From Armigeres subalbatus (Eukaryota; Arthropoda; Insecta; Diptera; Culicidae), in assembly GCF_024139115.2 (NCBI RefSeq), contig NC_085140.1, forward strand, positions 435,201,260-435,265,259: a DNA stretch of 64,000 bases, read 5' to 3'. Positions 33,540-45,883 of the stretch are shown here, one piece after another. The translations under genes were made by a program, and so were the position numbers. Under the pieces are notes generated by a model. It searched no databases. It worked only from the letters and a program-made list of their open reading frames with translations, and was not told the DNA's origin. Every line of letters begins with the position of its first letter. Position 1 is the first letter of the stretch.

Positions 33540-33971
33540 TTAATCGATTGAATTCAATTGGTCTTTTACTGCTGCTCTTTTATTAAGTTTTTGTTCAAGT
33601 TTCACGATTTGTTTTTTTTTCTCCATTTCTTCTTGTAGTGCGTTGAATCTGATATCGTCTAGTCGTGTCTGTGCTTTCACTTGGGCTTGGCTTGTGTTTT
33701 TTAGTTGAACTCGTCCTTTTTGATTGATTTTCGTATAACTCGTATAACTCCTACTTCTGTCCTGTAAATCATGACTGTTTGGCCTGTGGATGACTCCTTG
33801 ATCTGCAAGTTCTTCCTGGATCTCTTCCTCTGTCAGGTGAAATAAATCAAAAAACGAAACAACACATCGGCTCGTATTGAGCACCGGGTGGAGTTGTATG
33901 GTGACTTTTGTACCATAGCTCGGTACTCGGTATAAACTTCCGGTTATTGTGGCATTGATGCCATCGAACAA
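33540..33971 (-). pseudogene. LINE ORF1-like fragment
   Basis: A 143-codon minus-strand frame contains FFDLFHLTEEEIQEELADQG, a segment resembling gag-like ORF1 proteins of I/LOA-type LINEs, followed by a basic and coiled-coil-prone tail (EEMEKKKQIVKLEQKLNK). Its position is 5' of the EN fragment on the same strand. No zinc knuckle is present in the frame, so it is partial. Confidence 0.45.
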
Positions 33972-34679
33972 GCTGATATGCCAACAAGACTTGGTTCATC
34001 TCGAGCATTTATTTGTGGTGAACGTTGCATTCAACCCAACGCATTTAATGCTCGAAATCTAGATTTTCCAAAATAAAAAAAATAAAAAACGAAAAAAAAG
34101 TCTTAGTACATTGCAGGTCTTATAACAGGCCATTGCCCGAGTCGATATCACTTGAAGCTGTTGTCGATATCACTTGAAGATGATGTATGTCGTTTCTGTG
34201 GCATACATGAAGAGGACTCAGAACTTTTTTATGCCATTGAGATGCCGAAGCGATTACAAATTCTTCAACAGGGGGCTGAAGTTTGAAGAACACAAAATTG
34301 TGGACAAAATGACGGATCTTGTGAAAATCTAGGCCCAAAAGTTGCTTTTATTGTGTTCGTGGCCTAACATTCCCACTGAAACCTCTCCGCTTGCCAAAAA
34401 ATATACATTTTTAATGCAACTTTTGTAACTAAGGTACACCGGGGGAAGTTGAAGCGGTTTTTTCAAAGTTGAAATTCGAAGTGCTGTAAAAAAAATCAAC
34501 ATTTGATACATTTTGAATCCGTTTGCGGTGTTTGCTAGTTTGGGCAAAAGATTACACATAAAAAATTAGCAACCTTACCAAACTTTTTTATAAATATTTT
34601 GTATACTGAAATTATTTTTTTATATGCATTTTGCCGTATTAAAAACAAAATGTATGTACACAGTGAGATTCAAGAATCT

Positions 34680-34722
34680 CTGAAAGTCTCGATAATAAAG
34701 ACAAAAAAAAAAAAAAAAAAAA
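34680..34722 (+). repeat. Poly-A-tailed retroposon end
   Basis: CTGAAAGTCTCGATAATAA is followed by AGAC and a run of about 18 A. It is the same tail family as 2392-2448 and 31352-31409. Only the last few dozen bases are recognisable. Confidence 0.5.
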
Positions 34723-34758
34723 GATTCAAGAAGCACGAGGTTGTAAAGGTGACTATAA

Positions 34759-35183
34759 CACTGCCAGGATTCGCATAAGAGTTCCATGTAAGTTTTTGAC
34801 CATTTTGATTTTCTTTCAGAAATTAGCTTAAAATTGTCTCCTGTTTAAGAAAAACTGATAAAATGGATTATGATGATGTTCTACAAATTTGAAAATCAAA
34901 TGCCACTTTTGATGTCTCATTTTGATATTTACTCGCATAAAAGTCATATTCCAGATTTGGATACTCGTTTACACAAAAAAAAACTTAAATATGGTTCATT
35001 TAATTGTCGCACAGCAATATCTACAGATAAAGAAAATTATGTCAAATTTTTTTTAAAGATAGCCTTTTTGCTCAATTATTAGATTTTTTGTATTTCTTCA
35101 TGTAAAACAAGTTTGAAAAATTCAACGGCAAATTACTCAAGTCGGAGAAAATGACATGGGACTCTTATGCGAATAAGGGAGTG
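34759..35183. mobile_element. TIR element, 425 bp
   Basis: Left end CACTGCCAGGATTCGCATAA and the inverse of CACTCCCTTATTCGCATAAG at the right share ATTCGCATAAGAGT plus a CACT start. A TA dinucleotide follows the right end. The interior is AT-rich with a weak 70-codon frame. Probably Tc1/mariner-like and non-autonomous. Confidence 0.55.
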
Positions 35184-35736
35184 TACAACAAAATCACAAG
35201 AGGATTTTCAGAAACCAAATTTTAGAGAATGCACTACGCTGAAAATTTATCAGATAGATTACCTCCTACTGGTGACTACTTAAATTACTATTCAGGGTGA
35301 TTCATTATTTGGTTCACTTGTATATTGTGCACTTGATTAATTCGGTTGTGGCTTCTTTATAAATTCATATTAATTAACCAGCGCATCTCACCTTAGCTCC
35401 TCGATTGGAGAAACAGGGGACTGGGGAAGTGAAAGGTGGAGTTAACGAAATGTACATGTTCTATGTTTTATTTTTTTGAAAGCCAATGCTCAGTAGAATC
35501 TGAAAACTGCAGTTTAAACATGACCCCTTTTTTTTTCTAGTGGAGATTGTAGGAGAGTTGTATTCATGATGGGATGGGCGGAAATTTATTAAATTTATTT
35601 TCAGAAGTTTGCATGTTTTATAATGTTTAATGTTTGCATGTTTGGTTTTCCGAATGTATGTATTTACGGACCATGTTGAATTCTGGTAAAAATATTACTT
35701 CTAATTGCGAGGGTGACCTTTTTAATCTTTGTTTCA

Positions 35737-35989
35737 GGTGATTATAGAATGAAGCCCGTGGTGAATTTCAAATTCACCACACGTTTGTCTACATACATTT
35801 CCAAAACCCCAAATCTGGCGTAATAGTTTTCGTACAGTGCCGCAACTCAAATTATGATTGTTCAGCTTAACTAAGCAAACGATCTACCATTATTTCAGCC
35901 CCATACGCGTTATGGTTCTTTCATCTCGTGCTCTTGAAAAAAATATTGGAAAAGCACGTTTTTTACAAAATGGTCATTCTATAATCACC
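35737..35989. mobile_element. MITE, 253 bp, GGTGATTATAGAATGA termini
   Basis: The 16-bp sequence GGTGATTATAGAATGA begins the element and its exact inverse ends it. TTCA flanks both sides (35733-35736 and 35990-35993). An inner palindrome GTGGTGAATTTCAAATTCAC lies close to the left end. The superfamily is not assigned. Confidence 0.6.
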
Positions 35990-35999
35990 TTCAGCTTGC

Positions 36000-37901
36000 C
36001 TCGCACCACGCATTTCTATTTGCCCCGATGGGTTGAAAATGCGGAGCAATTTCAAACAACCAAATCTAACTTTTTGAATAGATTCTTAGGTCTCCGATAA
36101 AAATCTATGCTATAATGTTTTCAAAACAAGATAAATGTGTGCTTTTATTCGGGGGATACGTTCCGCGGAGAAAAAACGCCCAAGGTTGCCAATCTACCGG
36201 AATGAGGCTGTCATCTTAAACATAGATTCCGACGATTAGCATGTTGAATAGCCAGGACAGAGGACAAGTCGCATAGTGAATGACGTAGATCTTCAGAAAA
36301 GGAATCGGTCATAGAAACTAATGGCTTGTGGTGAGAGTCAAACTTCAGAATAGTAGCAGATGGTTCGAACATTTCTTTCAACCTGAATCCCTAATAAATG
36401 GTAGGTAAGGAGCACTAAAAGATAGCGATAACCATGTCACTGATTACAGTGAATAATACAACTTCCTGTTCCGGGAGAGCATTGAAAGACAGAAATCCAT
36501 GCGAAGCCCAAGGCCATATTAAAAATGTCGAAGCTACAGTCGCGTCGCGTTTTATTAGTTACAGTCACAGATTATATTTTTCGTGTTACGAAGGTTTGTC
36601 TATCGCGAATATGGTCAAACGGAATCATGATGTGTCATAACATGTGCATGCACAATAACTTGCTACAAGATGCCTTCCTCAGCTGCAGAGATCAGCTCGT
36701 CCTTCATATCTAATTCACAGCAGCTTCAAGACGGCGAAAAACAGTATTATTCGTCACAACGGTAGAAGGTTTTGTTGTTTGCTAGTTTGGCATTCCAAAT
36801 TGTAGTTTTATGGGAGTTTATGTTCCTGCAAATTTCTCAATAATTAAAACTGTCGTCAGTATGCTACTACCAACATAAGGCAGGCAGTGAGTGTGTCTTC
36901 TATCAAATGGAAGTTGACAAGTATCAATTTGATCGATTCAAGTATTTCAAGTTATCATTGTTCAAATTTATGCCTCATGAATCAAAGGTATCAACTCTCC
37001 GTTTCAAAATCAAGGTAATTTTCGGTTGCGAATAAATTTAGTTTGGTAATTGCTCTGAATATAAAATGTGAAATGTTTTTATTCGCTAGGCTTCGGCCCA
37101 TTCCCGCGTATTCTAAGCCACAATTTCTCGTTTAAATTTTGTACATGTAATATTTACTTCGTAATGTATACTCCGCACTTCTTGTACAACTTTTCCTTAA
37201 TCAAAGCGACAGCGCATCGTTTCTACCGATTTGAACATAGCCGCATCTTCGATTATCTGACAGTGAGTGAAGCCTCCGGTCATTGTTCGTTTAAATTTGG
37301 CGCTAAATTTCCCCAATTTCGATCCCCGACAAAAATCGTTTGTTCACACCATTTTTTTCTGCCACTCGGTCAAACGCCTACCGATTTGAGCCTTGCCGCG
37401 TATCGTGTACCAACACCACGCACCGCACCCCGGTGTCAATGAATGATAATTGTGAAAGCAAATAATGTTAGCACTGGATGCCGCCTTGGCCAGATGTAAT
37501 ATCGTTGGTACAGGTATGACTCAGTTTTATGGTTTTATACTGTTCGGTAATATCGATCAAATTATAAGCCCATCACAGCTTGGAGTATAATTAAAGTTCG
37601 CTGAACTTTCACATGGGCTGGTAGAAGAGTGCCACGTAATATCTTTATCAGTTACTGTAAGGCTTGTCACCTTGTATGTCTTCTTAAGCGTTCACTGAGC
37701 CAAGAATTTATTGCAAAGGTTCATCGGTCTCAACATTTTGGCTCCATAAAATCGAGGTACACCTCTGTTTGGATAATCGGCGGCGCAATCCGCACAGATT
37801 ACAAATTTGGATATTTTTATTTGTTCGTTATAATACACTCTTTTCATATTGCTCTCTATCTCACTATCTTTCTATCTCTTCTCGTTTCATTTTTTTTGCA
37901 G
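36000..37901 (+). other. Presumed intron upstream of the DYRK coding exon
   Basis: No gene of its own is supported. It ends with a pyrimidine-rich tract and TTTTTTTGCAG at 37891-37901, a good splice acceptor. A clean branch site was not identified. Confidence 0.45.
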
Positions 37902-38284
37902 ATGTCGGCTTTCACGTCTTTACACAATAACTGAACTGAGCACCTCCAGCGATAGGAGTCGGAAAGATTGATTGGATCGAATCGGTGCGAAAAAGAAAAA
38001 CGACGGCGGCGAGGTGTAGGCGAAATTCAACTGGCCAAATGCATGCAGCCATTGGATTGATCTCCGGAATCCAGATCACCGCGATTGGGTGTTACATCAA
38101 CGCGACGGCGTAATTCTCGCTGCGGAAGCGGAACACGTGGAAGATGCATGCTACTTAAAATCCATATTCGAGTGGATCCTATTTGTGATATCTAGTTTTT
38201 AGGGAGTATCGACTAATGAAATTTACCTGAATGGGAACATTTTAGGCAAAGGACGACGCTCAATCAGCCAACACTCTCATCATC
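37902..38284 (+). other. 5' UTR part of the DYRK coding exon
   Basis: After the acceptor at 37901 there are 383 bp before the chosen ATG. An ATG directly after the acceptor (37902) opens a short frame that stops at 37931, a possible upstream ORF. The region is GC-richer than its surroundings, as is usual for exon sequence in this window. Confidence 0.6.
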
Positions 38285-40575
38285 ATGACTAGCATAACGT
38301 TCAAAACGACAACGACGACCGGGGGAGATGCGAACGGTTGCATCGCGACAGGGGCGTCATCCTCGTCGTCGGCCGTGGCCCTCATGTCGGACAAATCGAT
38401 AACGATGACCCCGTCGCAGCTGGCCTCGGCAACGACGGCAGCTGCTGTGGCCGCTTCCAACCTTCTGTCGACGGCGGCAGCCAATCCGTCTAGTGCGCTG
38501 TTTGCGGCTGCTGCTGCTGCGGCGAGTAATCCATCGAGTGCACTGTTTGCGGTGGCACAACAACAGCAGCAGAACAACAACTATCAGAGCAATAGCAGTA
38601 GCAGTAGTCTGCACAATAACGACAACAATAGCAATAATAAAACGCAGTCGAGTGACAAGCTGAGTAGTGGCAGCAGTAGCAGCGGGGTTGGGAGTGGAAC
38701 CAGCGGTACTGGCGAGGAATACGAACGGGCCAAGCACAAGACGCCCCAGGAGGTGATGATGCTGTACATGGACAAGCTGACCCAGTATGAGCACCACGAG
38801 ATCTATCAGTACCCGAAGATTTACTTCATCGGTGCCATTGCCAAGAAGCGGAGGGGTACCAGCAATTCCGAGTACGACAACGAACAAGGATCCTATATTC
38901 ATATAGCACACGATCATATAGCGTACAGGTACGAGGTGTTAAAAATAATAGGTAAAGGTAGCTTTGGTCAGGTAGTGCGGGCGTATGACCATAAGAACTT
39001 CCAGCATGTGGCGCTCAAGATGGTCCGGAACGAGAAGCGATTCCACCGGCAAGCCCAGGAGGAAATTCGAATTCTCAAACACTTACGCTCGCAGGATCGT
39101 ATGAACTCGATGAACATTATCCACATGTATGACTATTTTGTATTTCGTAATCATATGTGTATAACGTTCGAACTATTGTACATAAATTTGTACGAGCTGA
39201 TCAAAAAGAACAAATTCCATGGCTTTAGCTTACAGCTGGTAAGAAAGTTCGCTCATTCTCTGCTTAAGTGCTTGGATGCACTGTATAAGAATAAGATTAT
39301 CCATTGTGATATGAAGCCGGAAAACGTGCTGCTGAAACAGCAGGGACGGTCCGGTATCAAAGTGATCGATTTCGGCTCGTCTTGCTTCGAGCATCAACGG
39401 GTCTACACCTACATCCAGTCACGTTTCTACCGGGCACCAGAGGTAATTCTTGGTGCCAAATACGACATGGCGATCGATATGTGGTCGCTGGGTTGTATTC
39501 TGGCGGAACTGTTCACCGGTTTCGCCCTTCTTCCTGGGGAAGACGAAGCGGATCAGTTGGCTTGTATTATCGAGCTTATCGGAATGCCACCGAAAAAGAT
39601 CCTAGAGAACTCGAAACGAGCGAAAAACTTCATCTCGGCCAAAGGTTATCCACGGTATTGCAATGTAAAAACCTTGGAGGATGGTACCACTGTGCTAACG
39701 GGTGGCTTTTCCCGGCGGGGAAAACTGAGAGGACCACCTGGATCTCGTAGTTTGGTTAGAGCGCTGAATGGGTGCGACGACCCGCTGTTTATGAACTTCA
39801 TCGAACGTTGCCTACGGTGGGATCCGGCGTTACGAATGACGCCGGAAGCGGCGTTGAATCATTTCTGGTTCCGAAGGTTGCTGCCACCATCGCCCAACGT
39901 TGCCACGATCACCACCACCAGCAGTCCTTCCACATCGAGTAACTGTCAAAATAGCCATATAAATAAGGTACTGAATATCGCGTACGCGGATCAGCAAGCA
40001 TCATCTCTAGTAACGACCTCCACCTGCAATTCGCTGGTTGCGTCACACCACGGAAACTCCAGCTCGCTACAGTCGCTCCAGTCGGCTTCCCTTACCTCGT
40101 CGGCGATAAGCATTCCGGCAGTCAGCGGTGGCATCGGGGCAGTCGGTGGGGTTAGTATTGTCGGGAGCACCGGAACGTTAGGACGGTCCGCGGCTACCAC
40201 CATCATCGATATCCCCTACAACCCCAACGACAAGAAAAGGCTACTGAATACTTCCCCGCAGGCGGCGTCCTCGCTAACCTCCAATCCCGGGCTGGCAACC
40301 ACTTCCTTTGTAGACTATGGTAAGTTTAGTTAATTCCTTCTCAAAACCACACAACCCACGAGTATCACTCACACAAACGCTGCGCTGCTGTTGTTGCTGC
40401 TGTACGCGCTCGATCGTTCGTTCGTCCGTGTATCTCTGGTGTGTCATCTCATAAAAATCGTCTTTCTGTCTGACTGTGCGTAACTACCACCACTCGATCC
40501 GCAAACAAACACACATTTATCGCTCCTCTTCCAGCTAATGACTACCTACTTAACCACCCCGTATGTGAATCTTAA
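38285..40575 (+). CDS. smi35A: Class II DYRK protein kinase (DYRK2/smi35A-like)
   Basis: This is a dual-specificity kinase: it autophosphorylates an activation-loop tyrosine and then phosphorylates Ser/Thr of substrates. Coding is taken as 38285-40319 joined to 40535-40575, 691 residues. Residues 1-145 are low-complexity (Ala, Ser, Gln, Asn runs). 153-190 resemble the NAPA region of class II DYRKs, and a DYRK-homology box (about 193-213) precedes the kinase domain (about 216-527). Visible are GKGSFG (223-228), Lys245 in [12 protein letters not shown] with catalytic Asp342, DFG 362-364, YTY (374-376) and APE (384-386). All key residues are present. The C-terminal tail is Ser/Thr-rich. A 215-bp intron (40320-40534) splits Gly/Ala codon 679. 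Without splicing the protein ends four residues later as GKFS. The symbol follows the Drosophila orthologue by family resemblance. Confidence 0.93.
40320..40534 (+). other. Last intron of the DYRK gene (215 bp)
   Basis: The donor is ATG|GTAAGT at 40319/40320 and the acceptor CTCCTCTTCCAG at 40523-40534. Splicing adds [13 protein letters not shown] and a TAA at 40573-40575. Retention adds GKFS and a TAG at 40331. Both sites are strong. Which form is made cannot be told from sequence. Confidence 0.7.
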
Positions 40576-41150
40576 TGTGTACCGAACCGCTAATATCTAC
40601 CGATCGCCGCTCACTGTCAGTCATTGTTTTGTGATGTTAGAACTTCAATCTCCGCCACTAACTACTATAAGGCGTCAAGCCGCACATTAATATTACTTTC
40701 CACATCGTGTATCGTTTATGAAGTTCCTCGATTCTAATGCTCACATTTTTCTAAGTCAACGGCAACCGGCACGTGTGCAATCTGTTCGATACTTTAGTAC
40801 ACTTAGTTTTACATTTTTCCGTGAGCGCACATCTCTGTGGATTGGAAGTCACACGTTTCTAACTCTTGAGATATGACATTGGTAGATGGTATAGTGGAAT
40901 TTGAGAAAAAAGTTCGATCACGATCACTGCTTGCACTGGAATGATAAAACTTAACGAAAACATCTTCATAGAACCATGTACTAAAAGACATCAATTATTG
41001 TGGAAATGTGCCAGCAGCAAATTGCATGTGCGAATAGCCTAACATTATGATGAATCATAAAGCTAACCAGAATGTTATTTGTTCATGATAAGAACTACAT
41101 AGGCCTACGTTTTCATTAGTTCAATACGTTTAATATATTTCGTTAATAAA
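40576..41150 (+). other. Probable 3' UTR of the DYRK gene
   Basis: This follows the stop and contains no other gene. The first AATAAA on the sense strand near its end is at 41145-41150, directly before a MITE. The true poly-A site may lie much further downstream, given the UTR-like AT-rich sequence at 42.4-44.8 and 48-50.6 kb. Confidence 0.4.
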
Positions 41151-41153
41151 AGG

Positions 41154-41323
41154 CAGTGGCGGTTCCTTAACTTCAATCTGCCTGTTCAGCAAATTCAAAT
41201 TTGCGAAATTTAAGCTGATCGACTCTGCTAACTTTGTTCCCGGTTTTGGCTGACAAAACATCGAAATTTTCCTCCTTTGTGTCGTTGAACAGATAAAAAA
41301 AGTGCGGCTACGGGACGCCACTG
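41154..41323. mobile_element. hAT-like MITE, 170 bp, CAGTGGCG termini
   Basis: It starts CAGTGGCGGTTCC and ends GGGACGCCACTG, giving short inverted termini like those of the 1553-2113 element and the hAT at 20995. Flanking octamers do not match well, so the TSD is uncertain. It lies in the presumed 3' UTR region of the kinase gene. Confidence 0.6.
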
Positions 41324-41530
41324 ATTAAGGAGATACCAATTGTTGGATATCATGTGTTTTGTCCATGGAGTGCGACTTTTGCTAACCTTTTGCTTTATAC
41401 CTAATATGAAAACATTGATGCCTAGAAAGATAATGAAGGAAATGTGGTCTGATTTTGGAAACTATTTTTTTCTGGAATTATACTTCCAGTTGTGAATTGC
41501 TGAAGTTGAATCACTGATTTATCTGAAATA

Positions 41531-41720
41531 GAGGGAATGACGGCTTTGGCAGGTTTTGTTCTATTATTGTCAGGGGGGTTTTTCTTCCCTGATTATGCTC
41601 AAATTTTGCCTAAACATGCTTTGCATATCAAAGAATATTGTGGCCAAATTTCATAAAATTCGGTCGACAAAAATCCCCTGCCAATAATAGAACTAAACCT
41701 GCCAAAGCCGTCTTTTCCCC
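41531..41720. mobile_element. MITE with ~45-bp inverted ends
   Basis: GACGGCTTTGGCAGGTTT followed by GTTCTATTATTG at the left is matched inversely at the right (CAATAATAGAAC, then AAACCTGCCAAAGCCGTC). The total is 190 bp. The terminal bases are GGG-like and the TSD is unclear. There is no coding sequence. Confidence 0.65.
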
Positions 41721-42039
41721 TAATCTAAAAAATGTAATCCTTGACCAATTTATAACTCTTTCACAATAGTATCTTCCTCATCAAGCCATCAGAGTTTGAA
41801 CCAATCGAAATCATTTTTAAATGGCTGCCTATCTTTGTTGTGGGGGAAGCCCAAGTCCCATAACGCCGTTTGACATAATACTTTTTGTTCTAACGAGTTG
41901 ACGGTCTGATAATATGTTGGGCACTTTCATGCCATTTGCCATAACGATTGTTTGGCATTTTCGTTGGAAAATTGTATCGAATAAAATGGGCCGTTCGACA
42001 TAACGACTATTTGACTAATACTTACATAAAAAAAGAAGA

Positions 42040-42440
42040 AAAGCATATGAATATTTTGATGTCATCTTTAGAAGTATGGATTCGCCCGAAATAATGTAAA
42101 AAGTATATGATTCCCTCTTGAAAAGTACGCATTTGTCCGAAATAAGGCAAAATAGTAGAAGACCACTACTTCAAGAGAACAAATTTGCCGGGAATGAAGC
42201 AAAAGAGTAGATGAGCGTTTTTTCAAAAGATCACGGTCTGTATCCGACAAACTAAACCTTCCTCAATCCGATCCGGATATTAGTTTCGCAAATGTTTGTT
42301 TGAAAACGGAAATCACTCCGGATTTGTCAGGAATATAAGGCAAATAATACATGATTTTATCAATTAAATCTCTATTTTGTCTGGAATCATGTGATAGAAT
42401 AATTCCTTAAAAAGCACGTATGTGTCCAGACTGAGACGAA
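42040..42440. repeat. Degenerate tandem repeat, ~60-70 bp units
   Basis: Units recur with a CGCATTTGTCCGAAATAAGG-like core (about 42070, 42130, 42190, 42330, 42400), followed by AAAGTAG/ATGA and a TTCAAGAGA segment. Spacing is roughly 60-70 bp and copies are quite diverged. Confidence 0.45.
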
Positions 42441-44800
42441 AATACAGATGCGTAGAGCGTAACAAAATTAGTTGTTCTACAAATCGAACCTTCAATGCCA
42501 AACCGATTACATTAGCTGAGTTTGTATAAACTTTATCTGAACTTTAGCATGCCATTATCAGTTTTTCAAAGTATTTTTGCATCATCCTTATTACGTTAAC
42601 AATTTTTTTAGTATTTTGTGAATACTTTTCAATTCATTCTACTTACCAGTTCTTTTGTGCACAACTTGCTTCTTTTTTTAGCTACATCATTGTTTAACCA
42701 CCACCAGTTGATTACAAAATTCAATTTGTAAAAAAAATCTGCTTAACCTTTTGTCTTGATTCTTTTTGGTTCTTCAAATAAAACATCTAAAGCAGTGGTC
42801 GTCATCGATTAACCAATCACCAAGGGAATCCTGTCGGAATGTTCGTTCCACAACCAAATAGTTCCCCGTTTCTCTTGTTCCAACCTGCCAAAAATAAACA
42901 TTAAAGCAAACTCACAAAGCCCCTCTCATCCAGGAACGATAAAGCAGAGAATCAAAGCCAGATGCGTTGAGTGTTTGTGACTTCTCACACGCGCGCACCT
43001 TGGGGGACGGTATATTGGTTTCGGAGCACGATGCGGGTGGTGGTAGTTAAATCCGGCTGTCACGGAGACACACGGTTTTCGGTCGACCACACCGGGTTCA
43101 GGACACGAACCGGAAGGCCATGCAAGCTCCCAAGGCAGTGCATGTAAAAATTACAATAAACTAGGTAACGATCTTCTGAGGGAGAGGCGAAAAAGCACGA
43201 AAAAAACACTCATTAATTGATAGGTTCTGTATGCGGTAGTAGCTCTGAGAGTAAATCAATTTATACTAAACTGGAGATAAATTAATTTAATTTGCTATTT
43301 TAGTGGATAGGTAAAACAATTAGCAAAATGTGACCGACGAAAGATGAAGATGAAGGTTTAGACGGAAGCAAAGAGAGAGAGAGAAGGGAAACAAAAGAAC
43401 GATGAATAAGGAAACAAAGATCTTTTGGTAAAAACTATAGTTGGATTTTAAAAAATTGACAATTTATAGCAAAAACTGGATGTAGCGATGCAGAATAACC
43501 TTACAATTAAAGTTCATATGTCTGTTGGAAGATTATGCAATCATGAGGTAAATTTTGTAATAGCTTGCATAAAAAAACATTAATCACAAAAATGACAAAA
43601 ATTAACAAAAAAAAACATGCTAAAGCTGTGTGCATAAATGTGCGCGAGAATCAAGGATAAGTACGAATTGTGACTGAACAAAGATGAAAATTAGGGCTTA
43701 TTGTTGTTAGAATTATGTAATTGCATGATGCCACGCGCAGGAAGTAAGTTAGGATTCATTCGGAAAGTGAAGATATCCAGAATTTGGCGAAATTTCTGTC
43801 GAGTACTAAAATATCTCTAATGCGCACACCGTCGACGCTGAGACTCCAGATCTCGTATAGGAAACTGATTACCAAAAAAAGTCTACACGGAACCCCCTTA
43901 CAGTAGTAATTTGACTGAATTTCGGTTTTAACTTTTTGAATCACACAATTTTCTAGAAATCGAATAAAGGCTGTTAATGCTCTCGCACACATATCGACTG
44001 CCTCATCTTAAAAAAATGCATTGAAACGCATTCTTCACTAGACAAAAAAGTGAATCAAAACTAATGCATTCTTTTCAGTACTGCCGGGCCCATTGTTTTA
44101 GTATAGATTGAATAATGTTTCGCAAAACTTATTCGGTTTTAGAACTTTCCATTTGTGAAATTAGCTTTTTTTGAACTTCCAATTCGAACTCGATTTGAAT
44201 ACCGCATTTCGATTAATTTTATTTTTGCTTGAATTCTTGTGATGTTCCTCCACCAATGATGTTAGAACGAGAGTGCGTACTTGAAGACATCAAAAACAAA
44301 TGTAACGGATACAAAGAACAAGTTGTGAGTATAATACGTTTTTAGGGAACTTTGACGAACACACTTATATGGACATATATTTTGGAAGCTTGAACTGTAA
44401 ACATTTGTAAAAAGTACGTTGTAGTACATATTTGAAACAAAATCCTCACTTGAGCATATCTTGGATTGATGCAGATTATAACGTGTTTCGTGATCATGGA
44501 AATTGTTATTGTTATTTATTTTTTTGATTCAATATGATTTAATTTTTTTCAGTTCGGCGAGACTTTTTGATCTAAATTAAGTTTTAGATAAAAATTAAAA
44601 ACTTTATTTCACTTGGCAAAAAGACGATTTAGTATTGGTTAGTAATTGCTTACTTGCTGATATTAACATCCGTCGAAAACGTAAGTTGCGGAGGCTGACG
44701 GAGGTCCTTTATAGCTTAGCGAATGCAACATGCCCACAAACATCATCCATTCATCGACTTTTATGCCGCATATTAACCAATCGATCGAGACCAGCGATGG
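42441..44800. other. Unique AT-rich sequence, UTR- or intron-like
   Basis: No gene supported. 42950-43700 is purine-rich on the plus strand with A-runs and a GA-repeat tract (43373-43385), resembling long insect 3' UTRs. Nothing else was recognised. Confidence 0.4.
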
Positions 44801-45170
44801 CTGCTGCTGCATGAACATGGATTGCCGGATAAGCTGATACGGATGGTCAAGGCGACGATGGATCCATTCAGCTATTTGGTTTCGCCGGCGGTATCGATAT
44901 TATGGCACGTAACTTTGAGAAGATGGAGTAAGCTTACATCAGTCAAACATCGAACTTGTCATCAACACGTCGAAAACGAAGTACAGGATGGGAAGTGGTT
45001 CAAGAGAAGACAACGTGAGCCACGAGTTTGTATCGGTGATGATGATGAAATCGAGGTGGCTTAAGTATTCGCGTAGCTCGGTTCACCGCCAAGTTGTTGG
45101 GAGCACCATCCATCGTTCGCACAACAATAATCGGACAAATGCGGTGTGCTGGGCATATGTCGGACAGCAA
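44800..45170 (+). pseudogene. RTE-clade LINE RT fragment
   Basis: Plus strand, frames shifting: LPDKLIRMVKATMD, then an IMARNFEKME segment just after the lost catalytic DD, then INTSKTKYRMGSGSREDNVS at about 44960-45010. These are RT thumb-side blocks of RTE elements (JAM1-like in Aedes). The copy continues at 45469 beyond a SINE. Confidence 0.6.
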
Positions 45171-45468
45171 CGGGGCCCTCCTTAGCCGTGCGGTAAGATG
45201 CGCGGCTACAAAGCAAGACCATGCTGAGGGTGGCTGGGTTCGATTCCCGGTGCCGGTCTAGATAATTTTCGGCTTGGAAATTGTCTCGACTTCCCTGGGC
45301 ATAAAAGTATCATCGTGCTAGCCTCATGATATACGAATGCAGAAATGGTAACTTGGCTTAGAAACCTCGTGGTTAATAACTGTGGAAGTGCCTAATGAAC
45401 ACTAAGCTGCGAGGCGGCAATGTCCCAGTGGGGGATGTAATGCCAAAGAAGAAGAAGAACCAGGTGGA
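45171..45468 (+). mobile_element. Feilai-like tRNA SINE, copy 2
   Basis: Same head (TTAGCCGTGCGGTAAG), B box (GGTTCGATTCCCGG) and body as copy 1, with a GAAGAAGAAGAA tail. ATGTCGGACAGCAA (45157-45170) and ATGTCGGACAGTAA (45469-45482) form a 14-bp TSD with one mismatch. It is inserted in the RTE fragment. Confidence 0.8.
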
Positions 45469-45482
45469 ATGTCGGACAGTAA

Positions 45483-45574
45483 TCCGGTGACAATGGTTTT
45501 CGACAACGATCGGACGGGCACAAGAAGACGAGGTGCGCAGCGAACAAGAAGGCGGAGTGCCTATCGCTGTTAGT
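45483..45574 (+). pseudogene. RTE LINE fragment between two SINEs
   Basis: It continues the RTE C-terminal region (NPVTMVFDNDRTGTRRRG, then AQRTRRR), a basic tail typical of RTE ORF2. The two SINEs split it. The last codons lie after the second SINE at about 45884-45950. Confidence 0.5.
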
Positions 45575-45590
45575 ACGAGATTAAAAGCCG

Positions 45591-45883
45591 GGGGCCCTCC
45601 TTAGCCGTGCGGTAAGACGCGCGGCTACAAAGCAAGAGCATGCTGAGGGTGGCTGGGTTCGATTTCCGGTGCCGGTGTAGGCAATTTTTGGATTGGAAAT
45701 TGTCTCGACTTCCCTGGACATAAAAGTATCATCGTGTTAGCCTCATGATATACGAATGCAAAAATGGTAATCTGGCTTAGAAACCTCGCAGTTAATAACT
45801 GTGGAAGTGCTTAATGAACACTAAGCTGCGAGGCGGTTCTGTCCCAGTGTGGGGATGTAATGCCAATAAGAAGAGGAAGAAGA
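45591..45883 (+). mobile_element. Feilai-like tRNA SINE, copy 3
   Basis: It has the tRNA-like head, B box GGTTCGATTTCCGG (one change) and AAG-type tail. ACGAGATTAAAAGCCG (45575-45590) and ACGAGATAAAAAGCCG (45884-45899) are a 16-bp TSD with one mismatch. Same orientation as copy 2, 120 bp away. Confidence 0.85.

Noticed and set aside
38357..38917. 186-codon minus-strand frame opposite the DYRK exon
   Set aside because: It is rich in L, V, R and H only because the sense strand has Ser/Ala/Asn repeats. The sense frame has all kinase motifs.
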